Part shown: piece by piece, positions 22,101 to 33,794 of the stretch
Layout: each line of letters opens with the position of its first letter
Position numbering within the stretch: the first letter of the stretch is position 1
DNA from: Monocercomonoides exilis
Taxonomy: Eukaryota; Preaxostyla; Oxymonadida; Polymastigidae
DNA: 64,000 bases
Direction of reading: 5' to 3'
NCBI GenBank assembly: GCA_001643675.2
Contig: LSRY02000031.1
Span: 961,001 to 1,025,000 of the forward strand
Notes under the pieces: generated by a model
What the model saw: the letters and a program-made list of their open reading frames with translations, nothing else
Databases searched by the model: none
Told to the model about the DNA's origin: nothing
Program-made: the position numbers and the translations under genes

Positions 22101-24138
22101 TATTGGTAGAAGTTTTAAAGAAAGAATTGTGACAAAAATTACAATGGACGATTTAGCAGAAGTAGCAAACGAGAAGCCAGAAGTTACAATTGCACGATGG
22201 TGCGATGAAAACATTCCATTTTCAAAATCACCAGCTGCTCGATTGAATTATGGATTAGAAAAGCATTTTGCCATTCGATCACTGACCTCATATGCAGTTA
22301 TGGATGGAAGCGTGAAAGTTACGCTGAAGAAGGACGATGGGGGAACAGAGACAATTCCCTTGTATTGGTACGGGATGTCCACATCAGAGATAAGTAGTTC
22401 AGGAGTATTGTATGACAATTTTTGCAAAGCAGCTAGCTCCACATCGAATGATGAGAAAGGATGGAAAACAACCGACGAAAAAGGTACAAAGCAGCTGCAG
22501 AAGTTGTTGCAGTCTACAAAGATGCATCAGAAAAAGTTAATTGACGAATACAAATTATCTGTTAACATGAGCAAAGAGCAGATAAAAATGCAAGATGAAG
22601 CGGAGATACGAAAAATCCGAGAGAAATATGCAAATGACACTCAATTTATCAATGTATTTGAGAAGTTTATTACGAACAAGCCTCTTCGTGCAATGCTTGC
22701 CAAAGATCGTATTTTACATCAGCCATTGGAGCATCTTCTTCCTCCAGCAGTTCAGGAATTGCATAAATTAATGGAGGAAGAAAACCAGAAGATGGCAGCT
22801 GAATCAAAGAGGAAACAGTCACGATCTAATGATGCAGCGGAAGTCAAAGAGATTGGAGAAATACCCAATGTTATTCATGGTGTTGTGATTCCTGGGTGGA
22901 AGATCGGATATTGCAGCATCAAGAGCTTTTCAGTCAGTGCCGAAGAAGATTTTTCAAAATTTGTTCAAATTGTTGTGAATGTTGTTCAAGAAGCTAAAAA
23001 CAACAACTTTAAGATGGTATTTGATGTTCGGGGAAATGGAGGAGGATCGAGCATTCTCAGTTCGATTGTATATCATTTGCTTTTTTCAGAGACATTTCCT
23101 TTGAACTCGCGTTACAAATACGTACGAGCCAAGCCATCTGATGCATTTGTAGCCACATTGGCAGATGGTGAAACATCACTGTTTACAGATTACGAAACGT
23201 TGGATGTTATTGATAAAGTGGCAAACATTCCAACAACAGAAAAGAAGACAATTGTTGATGGCAAAGAACGCTTTCAAACATGGAGTGGATCATTTGCCAT
23301 CAACTATGACAGACTTTTGTATTCTTTTATTGACGGACTGATTCCTTCCTCGCTTTATGGAAAGAACTTGTTTGATCCGAATGACTTATTGTTCGTTACA
23401 GATGGAGAATGTGCTGCAGCGTGCTCCTTATTCCTAAAACAGGTGAAAGAATCGCAGTTAGCTAAAGTTGTTGGTGTAGGAGGCGTGTTAACACGTAAAG
23501 ATGTTGGTTTTGACATTGCATCTTCAGGAGCCAATAGTGTTTTATCTCCTTCTATTTTAAAGGAGCTGAAATGTGAAACTGAAACAACTGAAGATTGGCC
23601 TTCGCAGTTTCCGCGTCAGAACACTGATGTGACACTTGCAGTGCTTGCAGGATATTCCTCTGACTGGAAGACACCAGACGAGCAGCTCGAGTTTAAGGTG
23701 ATTGAACCTGATGTTGTGTATCCGTATTATCCAAGCTTAGAAGAAGCAAGAAATGCGAATGGATATCTCACACTGTTGGCAAATGTGAAGAAGTATTTTG
23801 ATGTGTGCTATGGCTGGCAGGTGAAGGTAAATGGATCATGCGCTGTTCCAGATACAGATGCTAATGCAGTTTATGGAAATCCTTGCAAGGAAGGAAAGTT
23901 TGCTGACACTTGTGTGTTTGCTCGCTGTGCAAGTGGATATTATCGATATAAAGACTCAAAGTGTGTTAAAAGTCCAGTGATGACTCAACTGACAAAAGAA
24001 GAAAATCAACCGACAAAAAAGAAGCTGTCAGTCGGTGCAATTGTTGCTATTTCTGTAAGCGTCCCAGTTTTTGTTATCGTCATTGTTATCATTATAATTA
24101 TTTGTGTATGTAAAAAAAAGAATAAGTATGCATTATAA
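19148..24138 (+). CDS. tandem S41-family protease-like type I membrane protein
   Basis: A two-exon gene. Exon 1 (19148-19267) encodes 'MYLFAITLLFSIFGEEDDCT', a signal peptide plus the first Cys-containing strand. Exon 2 runs 19336-24138, for about 1640 residues in all. The upstream ATG is chosen because the exon 1 end (VVKCLQHLP) matches the start of the second repeat (DCLKQLP), so the open frame starting at 19249 is intron read-through. Two homologous modules, about residues 17-810 and 811-1600, each contain an S41 core and a Cys-rich knob (CYDWEV.., CYGWQV..). Module A has DLRTNGGG (about 472) and TDGTCGSACG (about 597), with the serine nucleophile expected in S41 proteases of the CPAF/tail-specific type. 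Module B has DVRGNGGG but TDGECAAACS, so that serine is Ala and the module is probably inactive. A hydrophobic segment near residues 1606-1633 followed by KKKNKYAL anchors the C-terminus, so the modules should face the exterior or a lumen. The frame is intact throughout, and this is the most convincing functional gene here. Confidence 0.9.
19268..19335 (+). other. 68-bp intron of the S41 gene
   Basis: It opens GTTTAACT and closes TTTGAAG, phase 0, very T-rich. Removing it restores continuity with the second repeat: VKCLQHLP joins YEKGKG, compared with CLKQLPYDKN in module B. The S41 internal repeat is therefore independent support for the splice. Confidence 0.85.
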
Positions 24139-24491
24139 AGCATTGTATTTATGAGCAATAAAATACATTTTCTTTAACTGCTTTTTTATTTTTTTAATTG
24201 ATGTTGTGCTTTCAGATACAAAGGAAAATGAGTTTTTTTTAATTTAGGAATCAACATTCCCTAAACATAGGGATGCTGAATATATTTTACAAATCCGATG
24301 TATCTTTTATTGATTCTTGTCTATGTATTATTTTTTAAAAGAATTTGAATATTGATTCCCTTAATTTTTAAAGAAATACTAACACGTATTTTTATGATTT
24401 GTTAAAAGTCTAAGCATTTGAAGACTTCCTTTAATTAAGTTTTTGATTAAAAAAAGGCTTTCAAGTGAATAGATATTGAACTTTTTCAATA
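24139..24491. other. 3' flank of S41 gene, AT-rich
   Basis: It contains AATAAA 21 bases after the stop (24160-24165), a plausible polyadenylation signal, and then AT-rich sequence up to the pogo-like element. Nothing else is seen. Confidence 0.4.
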
Positions 24492-24571
24492 GGGTTATTA
24501 TTTTATCTTGACCCTTTTTCTTTATTCTGACCCAAAAAAATGAAGTGTTAAAAGTTCAAAAAATAACATGA

Positions 24572-26164
24572 TTAAAAGAAAACAAAATCAGAATTAATTC
24601 TTCTGATAACTTTCCTTTTTCCTTCAGCTCGATATAATGCATTATCTTTCTTTTCTTCATCAGAATCATCGTTTTTCACATGAAGAAATCTTCTTTTTAT
24701 TTTTTTCTTTTCATCCACAACGGTCTTCACTTCATCTTTCTCCTTTTCATCCATTTCATTTTTCCTTTCAATATTCATTTTCAAATGATTTTCCCATTTC
24801 TCTAAAAGATTTTCGTCGGTTATCACTTTTCCATAAAAGTTGAATCTATTTCTTCTGGATGGAAGAGGGAAAATTGAAGATTCGGGCAGTTTCAAAAGAA
24901 CTGGCCCAGAAGAATTGTGAAGAACACCACTGCAGACAAAAGCTTTCTGAATTACAGAAGGTGATAATGCAGTGTGGATAGCTTGAGGCAGAACGTCGGA
25001 AATTGCAGCTCGTTTGGAGGAAGATGAAGAAGAAGAGGGAGCCTCAAATCTGTTTGTCAGTTCAGATTTGAATACAGCAAACACTCCTCTGTCCAGTGGT
25101 TGACAGAGGTGTGTGCTGTGTGGCACGAAGGTTAAAATGTCGACTTGTTGTTTTTGGAATTCTCGCCAGATCGATAGATCTGCGCGAGATGCATGCGAAT
25201 CAAGAAGGAGGAGAATGTGTTCGTTTTCAAGTGACATGCGCTTTCTTCTTTCGATGATGGAAGGAAGAAGAATTGTGAGAGCATACCTTTTAAAGCACTC
25301 GTTGTCCATCCAGCCGCTTCCATTTGCCCATATCTCAAGCGTTGGAGATAACAGACTTTTCAGCTCTTCTGGCAGCTTTGCACTTGGCCACAAAATGACT
25401 GAAGGAAAGGCATATCCGTCCGCTGCAACAGCTGCCACGAATGTGGAATTTATCATTCTTGGTGGTTCCTTCGAAAAACCTGCTTTTGTGTCTGTTGTAT
25501 GCACAACAAGCCGTTTTGAATCTGTAGGAACGCGCGTTGAAGATTCGTCAATGTTTATAATTAAAGCTGTATTGTAATTGTATTTTTCGTGCAGCTCGTC
25601 GAGTGTTTTGTACCAGTGTTTTAAAACACTTCTGCACGAAACAGCCAGTCTGTTAATGTCCAGATTCTTCGGCTTTCCAGTCTTCAGCTCCGGATGACGC
25701 TTGACAAAGCCATACGTGGCTGACATTGAAACTTCAGTAAATGGTGCATCTTCGTCATCGTTGTCGTTTATTACATTTTCAATCTGAAAAACAAATGATT
25801 AAAACATTTATATAAAAATAATACAAACCAATTCTCTTGTTTTTTTTAAAGTTAAACATGTTCCAGACTTTGCTTCAATGTGAATAATATCCATTACTCT
25901 TTGTTCCTTTTCGCCCACCACTGCTGCAGGTCTGCCAACTTTTCCAACCAGCCTTCCTTTCCTGAGAGCTCTAACTGCATTTTTTATTCCAGTGCGACTA
26001 AATTCCTTCGAATTGATAGCATCTGTCACACGAACAACTCCATCAACAACGATGTGAGCCATTCGCTCCAGCCGACTGTTGTATTTTCTATACTTGCGTG
26101 ATGACATTGCTCGCTGCAGTTTTTTCTTTCCTTCTTTTAATTTTATTTCTGTTGATATTTTCAT
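24572..26164 (-). CDS. pogo/Tigger-type DDE_1 transposase, two exons
   Basis: Exon 1 is 26164-25829 (112 residues, starting MKISTEIKL; MSSRKYRK at 26107 is an alternative start) and exon 2 is 25783-24572 (403 residues). The N-terminus looks like a psq/CENP-B type helix-turn-helix with VRALRKGRLVGKVGRPAAV and a following helix ending KKTREL. The catalytic triad motifs are LIINIDESS, LLLLDSHASRAD and 'FVPHSTHLCQPLDRGVFAVF', the last typical of pogo proteins with a third Asp. A Lys/Glu-rich C-terminal tail ends NSDFVFF. The whole frame is free of stops. It presumably binds and cuts the 24492/26485 inverted repeats. Related fragments lie at 54907-55440 (plus) and 60920-61450 (minus). Confidence 0.9.
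25784..25828 (-). other. 45-bp intron in the pogo transposase
   Basis: On the minus strand the donor is GTTTGTATT after codon TTG and the acceptor is TTTTTCAG, phase 0. It joins KKTREL to IENVINDNDDEDAP, leaving one open frame across both exons. Confidence 0.85.
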
Positions 26165-26487
26165 TTTTTTAATAATATTTTTAAGATCATAATAATGTTT
26201 TATTTTTTTGATTGAAATGAAATGAAAAAAAATCAAAAAATAACATTTTTAACATACTAAAGGTTTTATGCTCCATGTAACCCTCCAATTCTACACAGAA
26301 GTTCAATGAAGGGGCCTAAACCCCCGATGCGAAATTGGGTTTGTTTCAAAATGAATTTATTTTTATCTGTTGAATTCATATATATACTAAAAATTCTTTA
26401 AAAATATGAAATTGTGGGAAAAGTTAATGATTAATTAAAAAAAAGGTCAAGATAAAAAAAAAAGGTCGAGATAAAATTATAACCCTA

Positions 26488-27362
26488 TTTCAATTTTCTT
26501 TTTATCTTTTTCCATTTTATTTTTGAATGTTACACCAAAAATAATTCTATTTCGAAAATTAATAATTCGAATTCGTAATTTATTGATTCGATTTCGAAAA
26601 GAAATAATTCTATTTCGAAACGACAATTTTTTTGATTTGTGGAATTATTAACTTGAGTTTCTGAGTAAAAAATTCTCTTAATTTTGGTAAAATGTAACTT
26701 TTTGGGCCCGAAATATTTTTTCAGAAATCATCTTAAATTATTTCTTAAAAATACTCTGTTGTTGATAATTCGATTAATAAATGTGTTGTTGAGTTTCATA
26801 AACTTACATATTTGTTGTGAATTTCAGGAATATCACAAAAAATTGAACCATAATTTTTAAAAATTGACATTAACATAAATATTCTTTTTTATTCTCCAAA
26901 CTATTTCTTTCTTTATTTAACTTTAATCATAAAATCCTTTGGTTTTATTGTTGTTTTGAACAATATCTGAAGATATTTTATCATCTTTATTGTGTTATTT
27001 TAAAAACACACAAAAAATAATGAATAAAACTTTCTTTCCATTTGAGTGATAATGATTTTTAATAATGTTTTGATAGGGTTTTTCAACAAAAAAAACATAA
27101 TTTTTCTAAACTTAAAACATCATTCGTAGAATGTTTACATTAGAGGGTATCAAATTTGGTGAAATGTTGATAATAACTCACAGTTAAAATCGGGACCCAA
27201 TATGTTACATCTTACCTTAATTTTTTCCTTATCTATTCACTTTGTTTACAAATAATTAAAAAAAAAATAATGCATTTCCTTAAAAAAAATTTCATTCATT
27301 TTGATTGAAAATATAATATAATTTGTAGTTAATTTGAAAAGAAAATGAATTCATCTTCATTT
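26488..27362. other. AT-rich spacer
   Basis: No gene is recognised. The motif AATAATTCTATTTCGAAA occurs twice (about 26540 and 26603) with a related TTCGATTTCGAAA between them, a small degenerate repeat of unknown nature. Confidence 0.5.
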
Positions 27363-27631
27363 GAGACATTATATTTGCCTTCAGGCATTTTCATTGAAAA
27401 ATTATGTATTTTTCATTGATTTTTTAAGATCAAAGAACACAATAAAAAAGGGTCCATTTTTTGAATTTTGTGAAATGCAGGAAATTTTTATGTTTTGATT
27501 TTAACGATGCCTGTTTTCGGGTATGAAAATGAAATTTATTTTGAAATCAAATAAAGTTATATAATGTTATGAGCGAATCAATTTTTCTATGCCTTGTGCA
27601 AAAAAAAGCTTGAAAGTCCATATTTTCCCCC
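27363..27631 (+). mobile_element. miniature inverted-repeat element, family M2
   Basis: A 269-bp element opening GAGACATTATATTTGCCTTC and closing ...AGTCCATATTTTCCCCC. A perfect ATTT duplication flanks it (27359-27362, 27632-27635). An internal GGCATTTTCATTGAAAAATT motif is shared with the copies at 32342, 47411 and 63081, and, inverted, at 31125. Confidence 0.87.
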
Positions 27632-28108
27632 ATTTAAAAAAATCGAAGTTTTTCCAAAAATCTCACAAAGAAAACAAAAAAAGAAACATTGGCAAAAAAT
27701 TCTTGTATTTTGAAATTCAATAAATGTGACTGAAAAATCACTATTTCCTTCAGATAATTCAAAATAATGAATTATTTGCATTTAACTTATCATCAGAGTG
27801 ATGATTTATGATAAAAAATTTTTTTCTATATAAATTGATTTATGGATTGTTTCAATTTTAAAAACAGGTTTTTTTTGAGTTCAATATATGACTGGGGTGA
27901 ATGGGAACATAACGTGCTGTTAATGCACTCTCTCAAATTTTCTCCCCTCTTATTAATAGGCTTTAACAAGTATTAAAAAATTCATATTAGTGGTGAATAA
28001 CAACATTTTAAAAAGCTGAAATTAAAAAAAAAATTTGATCACACACATAATTTAATTAATTTTTTTTTGCACAAAAATTTCTATTTTTTGATGTATTTGT
28101 TATATATA

Positions 28109-28510
28109 GTTAGTGTTAATAATGGTGGACACTTTCAATAACTGTGGACAGTCGCATTATCTCAACAACCGTTTATAGTTGTATTTTGACAATTAACCCA
28201 ACTATTCTCTCAATGAATATGAACAAGCATGAATAGTTTATGTCACCAAACCAATTAAACGAAATTACACAAAAACAATTTTTTCTTTTCGGAGAAATTC
28301 GGAGAAATAAAATTCTCCGAGTTTCTCCGAAAATTGAAAATGTCTCTTTCTATTTTCTTGGGAGCAAGTTGTTTCATTTTTGAATGACTTATAAGTTTGC
28401 ATTCATTGAAGGAATAAATGGGTAAATTGATGAAATGCAACTATCAATAGTTGTTGAAATAATGCGACTGTCCACCATTATTGAAAGTGTCCACAATTAT
28501 TAACACTAAC
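28109..28510. mobile_element. 402-bp element with about 70-bp terminal inverted repeats
   Basis: The left arm starts GTTAGTGTTAATAATGGTGG and the right arm ends with its complement, ...CCACAATTATTAACACTAAC. The match continues through GTGGACAGTCGCATTAT and beyond. The flanks TATATATA and AATATAAA agree at 6 of 8 positions, so an 8-bp duplication is possible but not clean. It sits just before the Merlin relic at 28557. No coding sequence lies inside. Confidence 0.7.
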
Positions 28511-28556
28511 AATATAAAAATCATGATTTTTTTATTTTTTGTATATTTCCATCTTT

Positions 28557-29602
28557 ATGACATCCTGTTTGAATGATTCAAACGTAGAAATAAGTAAAAT
28601 GAAAGAAACTTTCTTTTGTCTTTCTTGTTTTTTCAATTGGCTTGTTGGGAACATTCTTCAAAATAAGGATAAACGATGTCCAAAATGTGAGAATAAAATG
28701 CGTTTATATACAAGATCGGAGACAATGAGGCAACTAAGATGTTTTAAATGTGGAAAGGCAATAATCATTTTTGAAGTAACTTCGTTCAGATATTCAAAAA
28801 TTCCAGTTAACAATCTTCTTCAAATTTTTTTGTATTTTTCTCTTAAATTGTACATCACTCAATCAAGCATTTTGTATAATGTTAGCAGAATGACAGTTGG
28901 ATTCTGGTATTCCCATTGCAGATCTGTTTCTTCAAAAATTATAATGGAAAATTTCGATCCTATTGGGGGAGAGGGTCATATCGTGGAAGTCGACGAAGCT
29001 ATATTGAGAAAAAGAAAATTTCATAAAGGAAGAAAAAAGGCACAAGTCTGGCTTTTTGGAGGAATAGAAAGAAAGCGTGAAGATGGAGGAGGAAGATTTT
29101 TAATTATTCGCGTGAAGAATAGAGCAGAAGAACCTTATTGCCTGTCATTTTAGCTAACACAAAACCAAAGACAACAATTTATAGTGATGAATTGTGCGCT
29201 TTCAACTGCCTAAATGATTTCAACTTCACTCACATGACTGTGAGTCACAAATATCATTTTGTTGACCCAATTTCAGGAGTTTGAACAAATGGAATAGAGG
29301 GTTTGTGGTCAAGGTTTCGTGCGTTTTTGCCTTGAACTGGTACAAAAGACAAATTCATTGATGATTTCATTTCCAATTTCATGTTTCATTCATCAAAGAA
29401 TAACACTTTAAAATAATTAGTTAAAGAAATAATGAACTCTCTTCCAACTGATATAAAAGGAGACTACGAAGAATCAAGTGAAGCTGATGAAGGCGATGAT
29501 TCAATGACCCCACTTGCGGATGACACTGATTCCAGCAGCAGCAGCAGCAGCAGTTTTGGAGCAGGAGATGGCTTATCTGCATCTGAGTGTGAAGATTCAT
29601 AG
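28557..29602 (+). pseudogene. Merlin (IS1595-like) transposase relic a
   Basis: From ATG 28557 the protein has a zinc ribbon (CPKCENKM ... CFKCGKAI), a helical middle, first Asp in HIVEVDEAILRKRKFHKGR with WLFGG downstream, then frame breaks near 29145. In the next frame it continues with second Asp in TIYSDELCAF, HFVDPISGV, a TGA where a Trp is expected, and TNGIEGLWSRFRAFL carrying the Glu. It then runs into an acidic/Ser tail ending 'DDTDSSSSSSSSFGAGDG' and a TAG at 29600. The order matches DDE_Tnp_IS1595/Merlin proteins. It is inactive through at least one frameshift and stops. The tail is shared with relic c. Confidence 0.8.
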
Positions 29603-29906
29603 AAATTTTTGTCACTCAATTGTCTTTGTAAAGAATTTTTAAGAATTATTATTTTCTCAAACACTTTTGAATCTCTTCATTCACTACATAAATAGTTTTG
29701 TAATAACGTATTATTGATATTTTTTTTAGAAGATTTCAAAATGAAAGCCTTTTTGAACAGTCCATTTTGTTCTCACTTACCATGACTGGTTTAAAATTAA
29801 CTTGACACTTTACCAAATCCATCAAAAAAAATAATTATTTTCAGTTTTAAATGAATTTCGAATATGAATCATTAATTTTTGATTTAGAATTATATTTGGT
29901 GTAATT
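29603..29906. other. AT-rich spacer
   Basis: The 3' flank of the Merlin relic. No coding or repeat signal is recognised. Confidence 0.4.
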
Positions 29907-30146
29907 GGGTGATCCTTTTTGAAAAGTCACAAATGTTTAATTTTCAAATATTTCTTAATATTCATTTTTTGCTCAAATTTCTGTTTCAGCTCACAAATCT
30001 CCTCAAGAATGTTTGAAATTGCATTATCAAGATTTTGATTCCATTTAAGTTAAGTTTCATATTAGAAAACAATATATTTTGCCAAATATGAAATTTTAGA
30101 TTAATTAGAAAATAAAACATTTGTGACTTTTCTTAAAGAATCACCT
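29907..30146. mobile_element. miniature inverted-repeat element, family M3
   Basis: A 240-bp element. Its ends GGGTGATCCTTTTTGAAAAG and ...TGACTTTTCTTAAAGAATCACCT are inverted, with CACAAATGTTTAATTTTC near the left end mirrored at the right. The flanks AATT and ATTT differ at one base. The second copy is at 61512. Confidence 0.75.
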
Positions 30147-30527
30147 ATTTTGAATGAAAATTATTTATTCAAATTAATATTTTTTTATAATAGACAAAAT
30201 AAGCTTCTTTTGTTATGAAATTATAATAATACTTAAAATAACGTAATCATTTCTATGAATGTTGTTTGAAAAATAAAGTTCATCGATGAAAAACAACAAA
30301 AAGTTTAGATGAGTGGTGAAATTAATTCAATTCCAGAAAAATGGATGAAATTCGAATAAGACATTTTATTTTGAATAGAAATTGTTTATTTGAATTAACA
30401 ACCTTTATTTCAAATACAGGCAGCTTATTCTAATAATCCTGGTTTTTTTGAGAACTGAGCACTTTATTTGTGTAATTTTTTATTTTGGGATTAATTTATC
30501 AGAATACTCAAAAGTTGAAAAGAATAT

Positions 30528-30781
30528 GAGTGATTTTTTTTGAAATCATAACTTTTTTTGTGTTTTGAATTTTCAAATTCTGCTTCTCATAGGGAAAAGC
30601 TTTTGAATTCAAATGCTTCATTTTTCACAAATGTTTTAAGAATAAATGAATCAGCTGAAATCAATATTCAAATGTTTTTATTGAGACTTTTCACTCTTCA
30701 GTGATCATGAATTTATGATCAAAGGAAATGCTTAACCCGTAAATTTTGAACGAAAAAGTATGATTTCAAAAATAATAACCC
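30528..30781 (-). mobile_element. miniature inverted-repeat element, family M1
   Basis: It starts GAGTGATTTTTTTTGAAATC and ends ...TTTCAAAAATAATAACCC. Its internal sequence is alignable with the 51383 copy in the opposite direction. The flanks ATAT and ATGT differ at one base. Confidence 0.78.
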
Positions 30782-31124
30782 ATGTCATATTGCCAAATTA
30801 TTTGTGTGATGAAAATAATATCTCATTTGTAATTTCCATCGATTTCATTCATAATTTCGTTAAGTTGAAAAATAAAAGAGGCAATGGAACGATCAAAATG
30901 GTTTGAAATAAATTAAAAATGGTAACTTTGTCTTTTGAAGATCTTTTCATCTTTTGATAACTATTGAATGAGTTGGCTTCTTTAACAAAAGATTTATCGA
31001 ATTTCTTTTTTGAAACAATAAAAACGGAAATATTTTTAGTCAATATTTGAATATAAAAAAAATGAATCATGGAGAATTCATTTTTCCCCAAATTATCCAA
31101 TCTTTTGTCGAGCATAAACGATTT

Positions 31125-31393
31125 GGGGAAAAAATACGGACTTTCAAACTTTTTTTGCGCAAAGCATTGAAAAAATGCTTCTCTCATAACATTATATAAC
31201 TTTATCAGATTTTGAAAAAAATTTGATTTTCATATCTGTAAACAAACATAGTTGAAATCAAAACATGAAGTTTTTCAAGATTTCACGAATATCGAAAAAT
31301 GGACCCATTTTTTTTGTGTTTTTTGTTCTGAAAAAGTCAATGAAAAGTGCATTATTATTCAGTGAAAATGCCTGAAGGGAAATATTTTGCCCC
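31125..31393 (-). mobile_element. miniature inverted-repeat element, family M2, inverted
   Basis: A 269-bp element. On the plus strand it reads GGGGAAAAAATACGGACTTT ... AATATTTTGCCCC, the reverse of the 27363 copy. A perfect ATTT duplication flanks it at 31121-31124 and 31394-31397. Confidence 0.85.
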
Positions 31394-31651
31394 ATTTTAG
31401 AAATTTCAATTTTGTTTTTTCTAATTATCATCAAATGAATTGTTACTCACAATTTGATGATTTTCAAACAAGTTTTCTTTGTGTACACGCTCTTGAATTA
31501 ATTTCTCTTATATGTTGTTGTTGAGTTTCCTTTCTTCAGGAAAATTCAGTTTCCTCTAGTTTTTTTCATTTCATCAAAGAGTTTCAAATTGTTCCATTAG
31601 ATTGTAATATTCGCAATCCTGCAAGCTTTTTAAAAATCTGATGAAATATAT

Positions 31652-31905
31652 GCGTGATTATTTTCGAATCCATATTTTTCCATTTATAAATTTTGGTTTG
31701 AAAATTCACATTGAATATTATTTCATGAACACAAAAAAGTCATTTTTTCTTTCAAAGATAATTTTTTCATGAATAAAATCACAAACATCGTTTTTGTTTT
31801 TAACTCACTCTGTTTTCTTTTGAATGAATAATTCCTCTGTAAAGAAACAAAACCTTTGAAAAGCAAACACACCGAAAAAAGTTATGTTTAGAAAAATAAT
31901 CACAC
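31652..31905 (-). mobile_element. miniature inverted-repeat element, family M1
   Basis: It runs from GCGTGATTATTTTCGAATCC to ...GTTTAGAAAAATAATCACAC, 254 bp. Perfect ATAT duplications flank it at 31648-31651 and 31906-31909. Confidence 0.8.
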
Positions 31906-31909
31906 ATAT

Positions 31910-33700
31910 TTGATTCCACTAGGGATTTTTCGGAAAATCTTAGCCATAATTTCTTTAAACGTCCAAAAAACCATTAAACTTGAGCACTGCATTTGGCAAT
32001 CCTTTTGTAAAACTCTTCAATCGATAGTGAGCTTTTTGAGAAAGATGTTTCAAAACTCGATGATGAAGGGCTTGTCTCAGATTAACTTGAAGGAGAGGAA
32101 AAGCATGGAGATGATGAATGAGAGGTTTGCGACGAACGTGAAGCAGAAAAATGAGAAAGTGAAGGTGAGGAAATTAAAGGAATTGAAGAATTTGGAGTAA
32201 TAGCATTTGATTCCATAATTAAAATTTAAATATGAAAATATCCGTGCATTCTGTCTTATTTATTAGCTGTTTTTTTGGTGTGATTAAGCGTTATTCAGTA
32301 AAATGGATTTGGAAACAAATATCATCCATTATTGATCATCTGGGACAGAATATTTTGCTTCAGGCATTTTCATTGAAAAATTATGCACCTGAGATGAACT
32401 TTTTGTGATCAAAAAATAAGAAATAAATGGGTTCATTGTTTGAAATACATGTGATGTCACACAACATGGTGTTATTATATCAATGATATTTGCTTGCAGA
32501 TGTGAAAATCAAATTTATTTTGAGATCTGAGAAAGTGAAAAAAATTATGAGTGAAGCTCTTTTTCGTGCTTAGTGCATAAAAAGCTTGAAAGTTCATGTT
32601 TTCCCCCATCTGTCTATTGTTTGCTCTTTTGATGTTTATTTTTTCTCTTTATCTTTCATTTTCAAGAACTTGTCGTATTTTTTTGTGCCTTGAAGATATG
32701 AAAACACATCATGCAAACCTCCTCGCTCTGCATAAGAAATAAACAACGCTTTGAAAGAAGCCCATGATGATTCTGCGACCTCAATTTTCATTCAAATAGC
32801 GTTGTGATGGCCATCATAGGAATATTGATTTTCTTCGTGGGGAACATCTGGCTTTGGAATTTTGATGGTTGTGGAATCTTCAAATGACGCTTCACTTGGA
32901 AAATCATCATTCATTTCCTTTGGAGGTCTTGGAGGGATTGAAAACATCTTTTCCAAGACTGTTAATAGAAAAAAACGAATTTCATCAATCCTTTTGCTCA
33001 CAGATCTTATAGAAGTCTTAAGACACATTACAATTCTATCCACATTCATTGTTCTGTACAGCCATTCCAAATAAATTATTATCTTTTCATGAACTATTAA
33101 AGTTTGTTTTTGTCCTCTTTTTGGACATGATTTTATTTCTGATTTGATCAGATTGCCCAATTCGATAATTGTTGATGTGTGAATACATAAATGTTCATTT
33201 CTCTCAACAGAAAAACCATTATCTCATATGAATCCGAATGAAACTGGTTTTTCCTTTTGGTTTTCTAAAGGTGTTTCATTTATCTCCATTTTTTAGATTC
33301 GCTCATCATTTCTTTTTTGAAGCGAATCAAAAGCTGGCTGCTTTCGTTTTTTTAGTTGATCCAATATCAATATATTTGTGTATTTTTCCTTTTGCAGTGA
33401 ACTTGTGAGCTGTCACAGTGGGGGAAATCTGATTAGCGATTGGACGATCCATCAGGGAGATGGGAATTGTCAATTCGTTCGAATCATCTCTTTCTATTTC
33501 TTTATGAATTATTGACTTTAAACACGGGATATCAACTGCTGATGCTTGCAATGAAGGGGTTAACGAAAACGTTTCCGATAATTGTGACCCGCAGATTGAA
33601 TGAATATTTGAAAGATAGTCATCTGAACTGTTGAATGAATGTATTTGAGAAGCCAAAGCTGAACAGTTTTTTGTTTTCGCTTGTCAAAAGAACATGAAAA
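31910..33700 (-). pseudogene. second DDE_Tnp_4 transposase relic
   Basis: The minus-strand pieces are collinear with the gene at 1-2250: an N-terminal part at 33656-33327, then GNLIKSEIKSCPKRGQKQ and a helix region, first Asp replaced within DSTTIKIPKPDVPHEENQ, SYDGHH, GGLHDVFSYLQG near 32690, then a family M2 element (32342-32607) in place of the second Asp segment. Beyond it are a Ser-rich block (32000-32200) and, near 31925-31965, WFFGRLKKLWLRFSEKS. The codon expected to be the catalytic Glu before WFFGR is TAA. It is dead by stops, frameshifts and the insertion. Its Ser-rich block shows that this insertion belongs to the family and is not peculiar to the copy at the left edge. Confidence 0.75.
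32342..32607 (+). mobile_element. miniature element, family M2, inside transposase relic
   Basis: A 266-bp element opening GGGACAGAATATTTTGCTTC and closing ...GTTCATGTTTTCCCCC. Perfect ATCT duplications lie at 32338-32341 and 32608-32611. It interrupts the DDE_Tnp_4 relic after GGLHDVF, so it inserted later than that transposon. Confidence 0.87.
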
Positions 33701-33794
33701 TTAAAGAGAAATAATATGAAAAAAATAACCACACGTATTAACGTCGGTCTCACAAGAATCATAAAATGAACCGAAATATTTAGGAAAAGTTGGC

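Larger units (their letters stand above)
24492..26485 (-). mobile_element. complete pogo-like DNA transposon with TIRs and TA duplication
   Basis: Inverted ends GGGTTATTATTTTATCTTGA (from 24492) and the complement of ...AGATAAAATTATAACCC (to 26485) match with about two differences over 22 bp. TA dinucleotides flank both sides (24490-24491, 26486-26487), as expected for Tc1/mariner/pogo insertion. It is 1994 bp long and carries one transposase gene without any inactivating change, so it may be a recently active copy. A solo end of the same type lies at 45584-45605. Confidence 0.88.
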
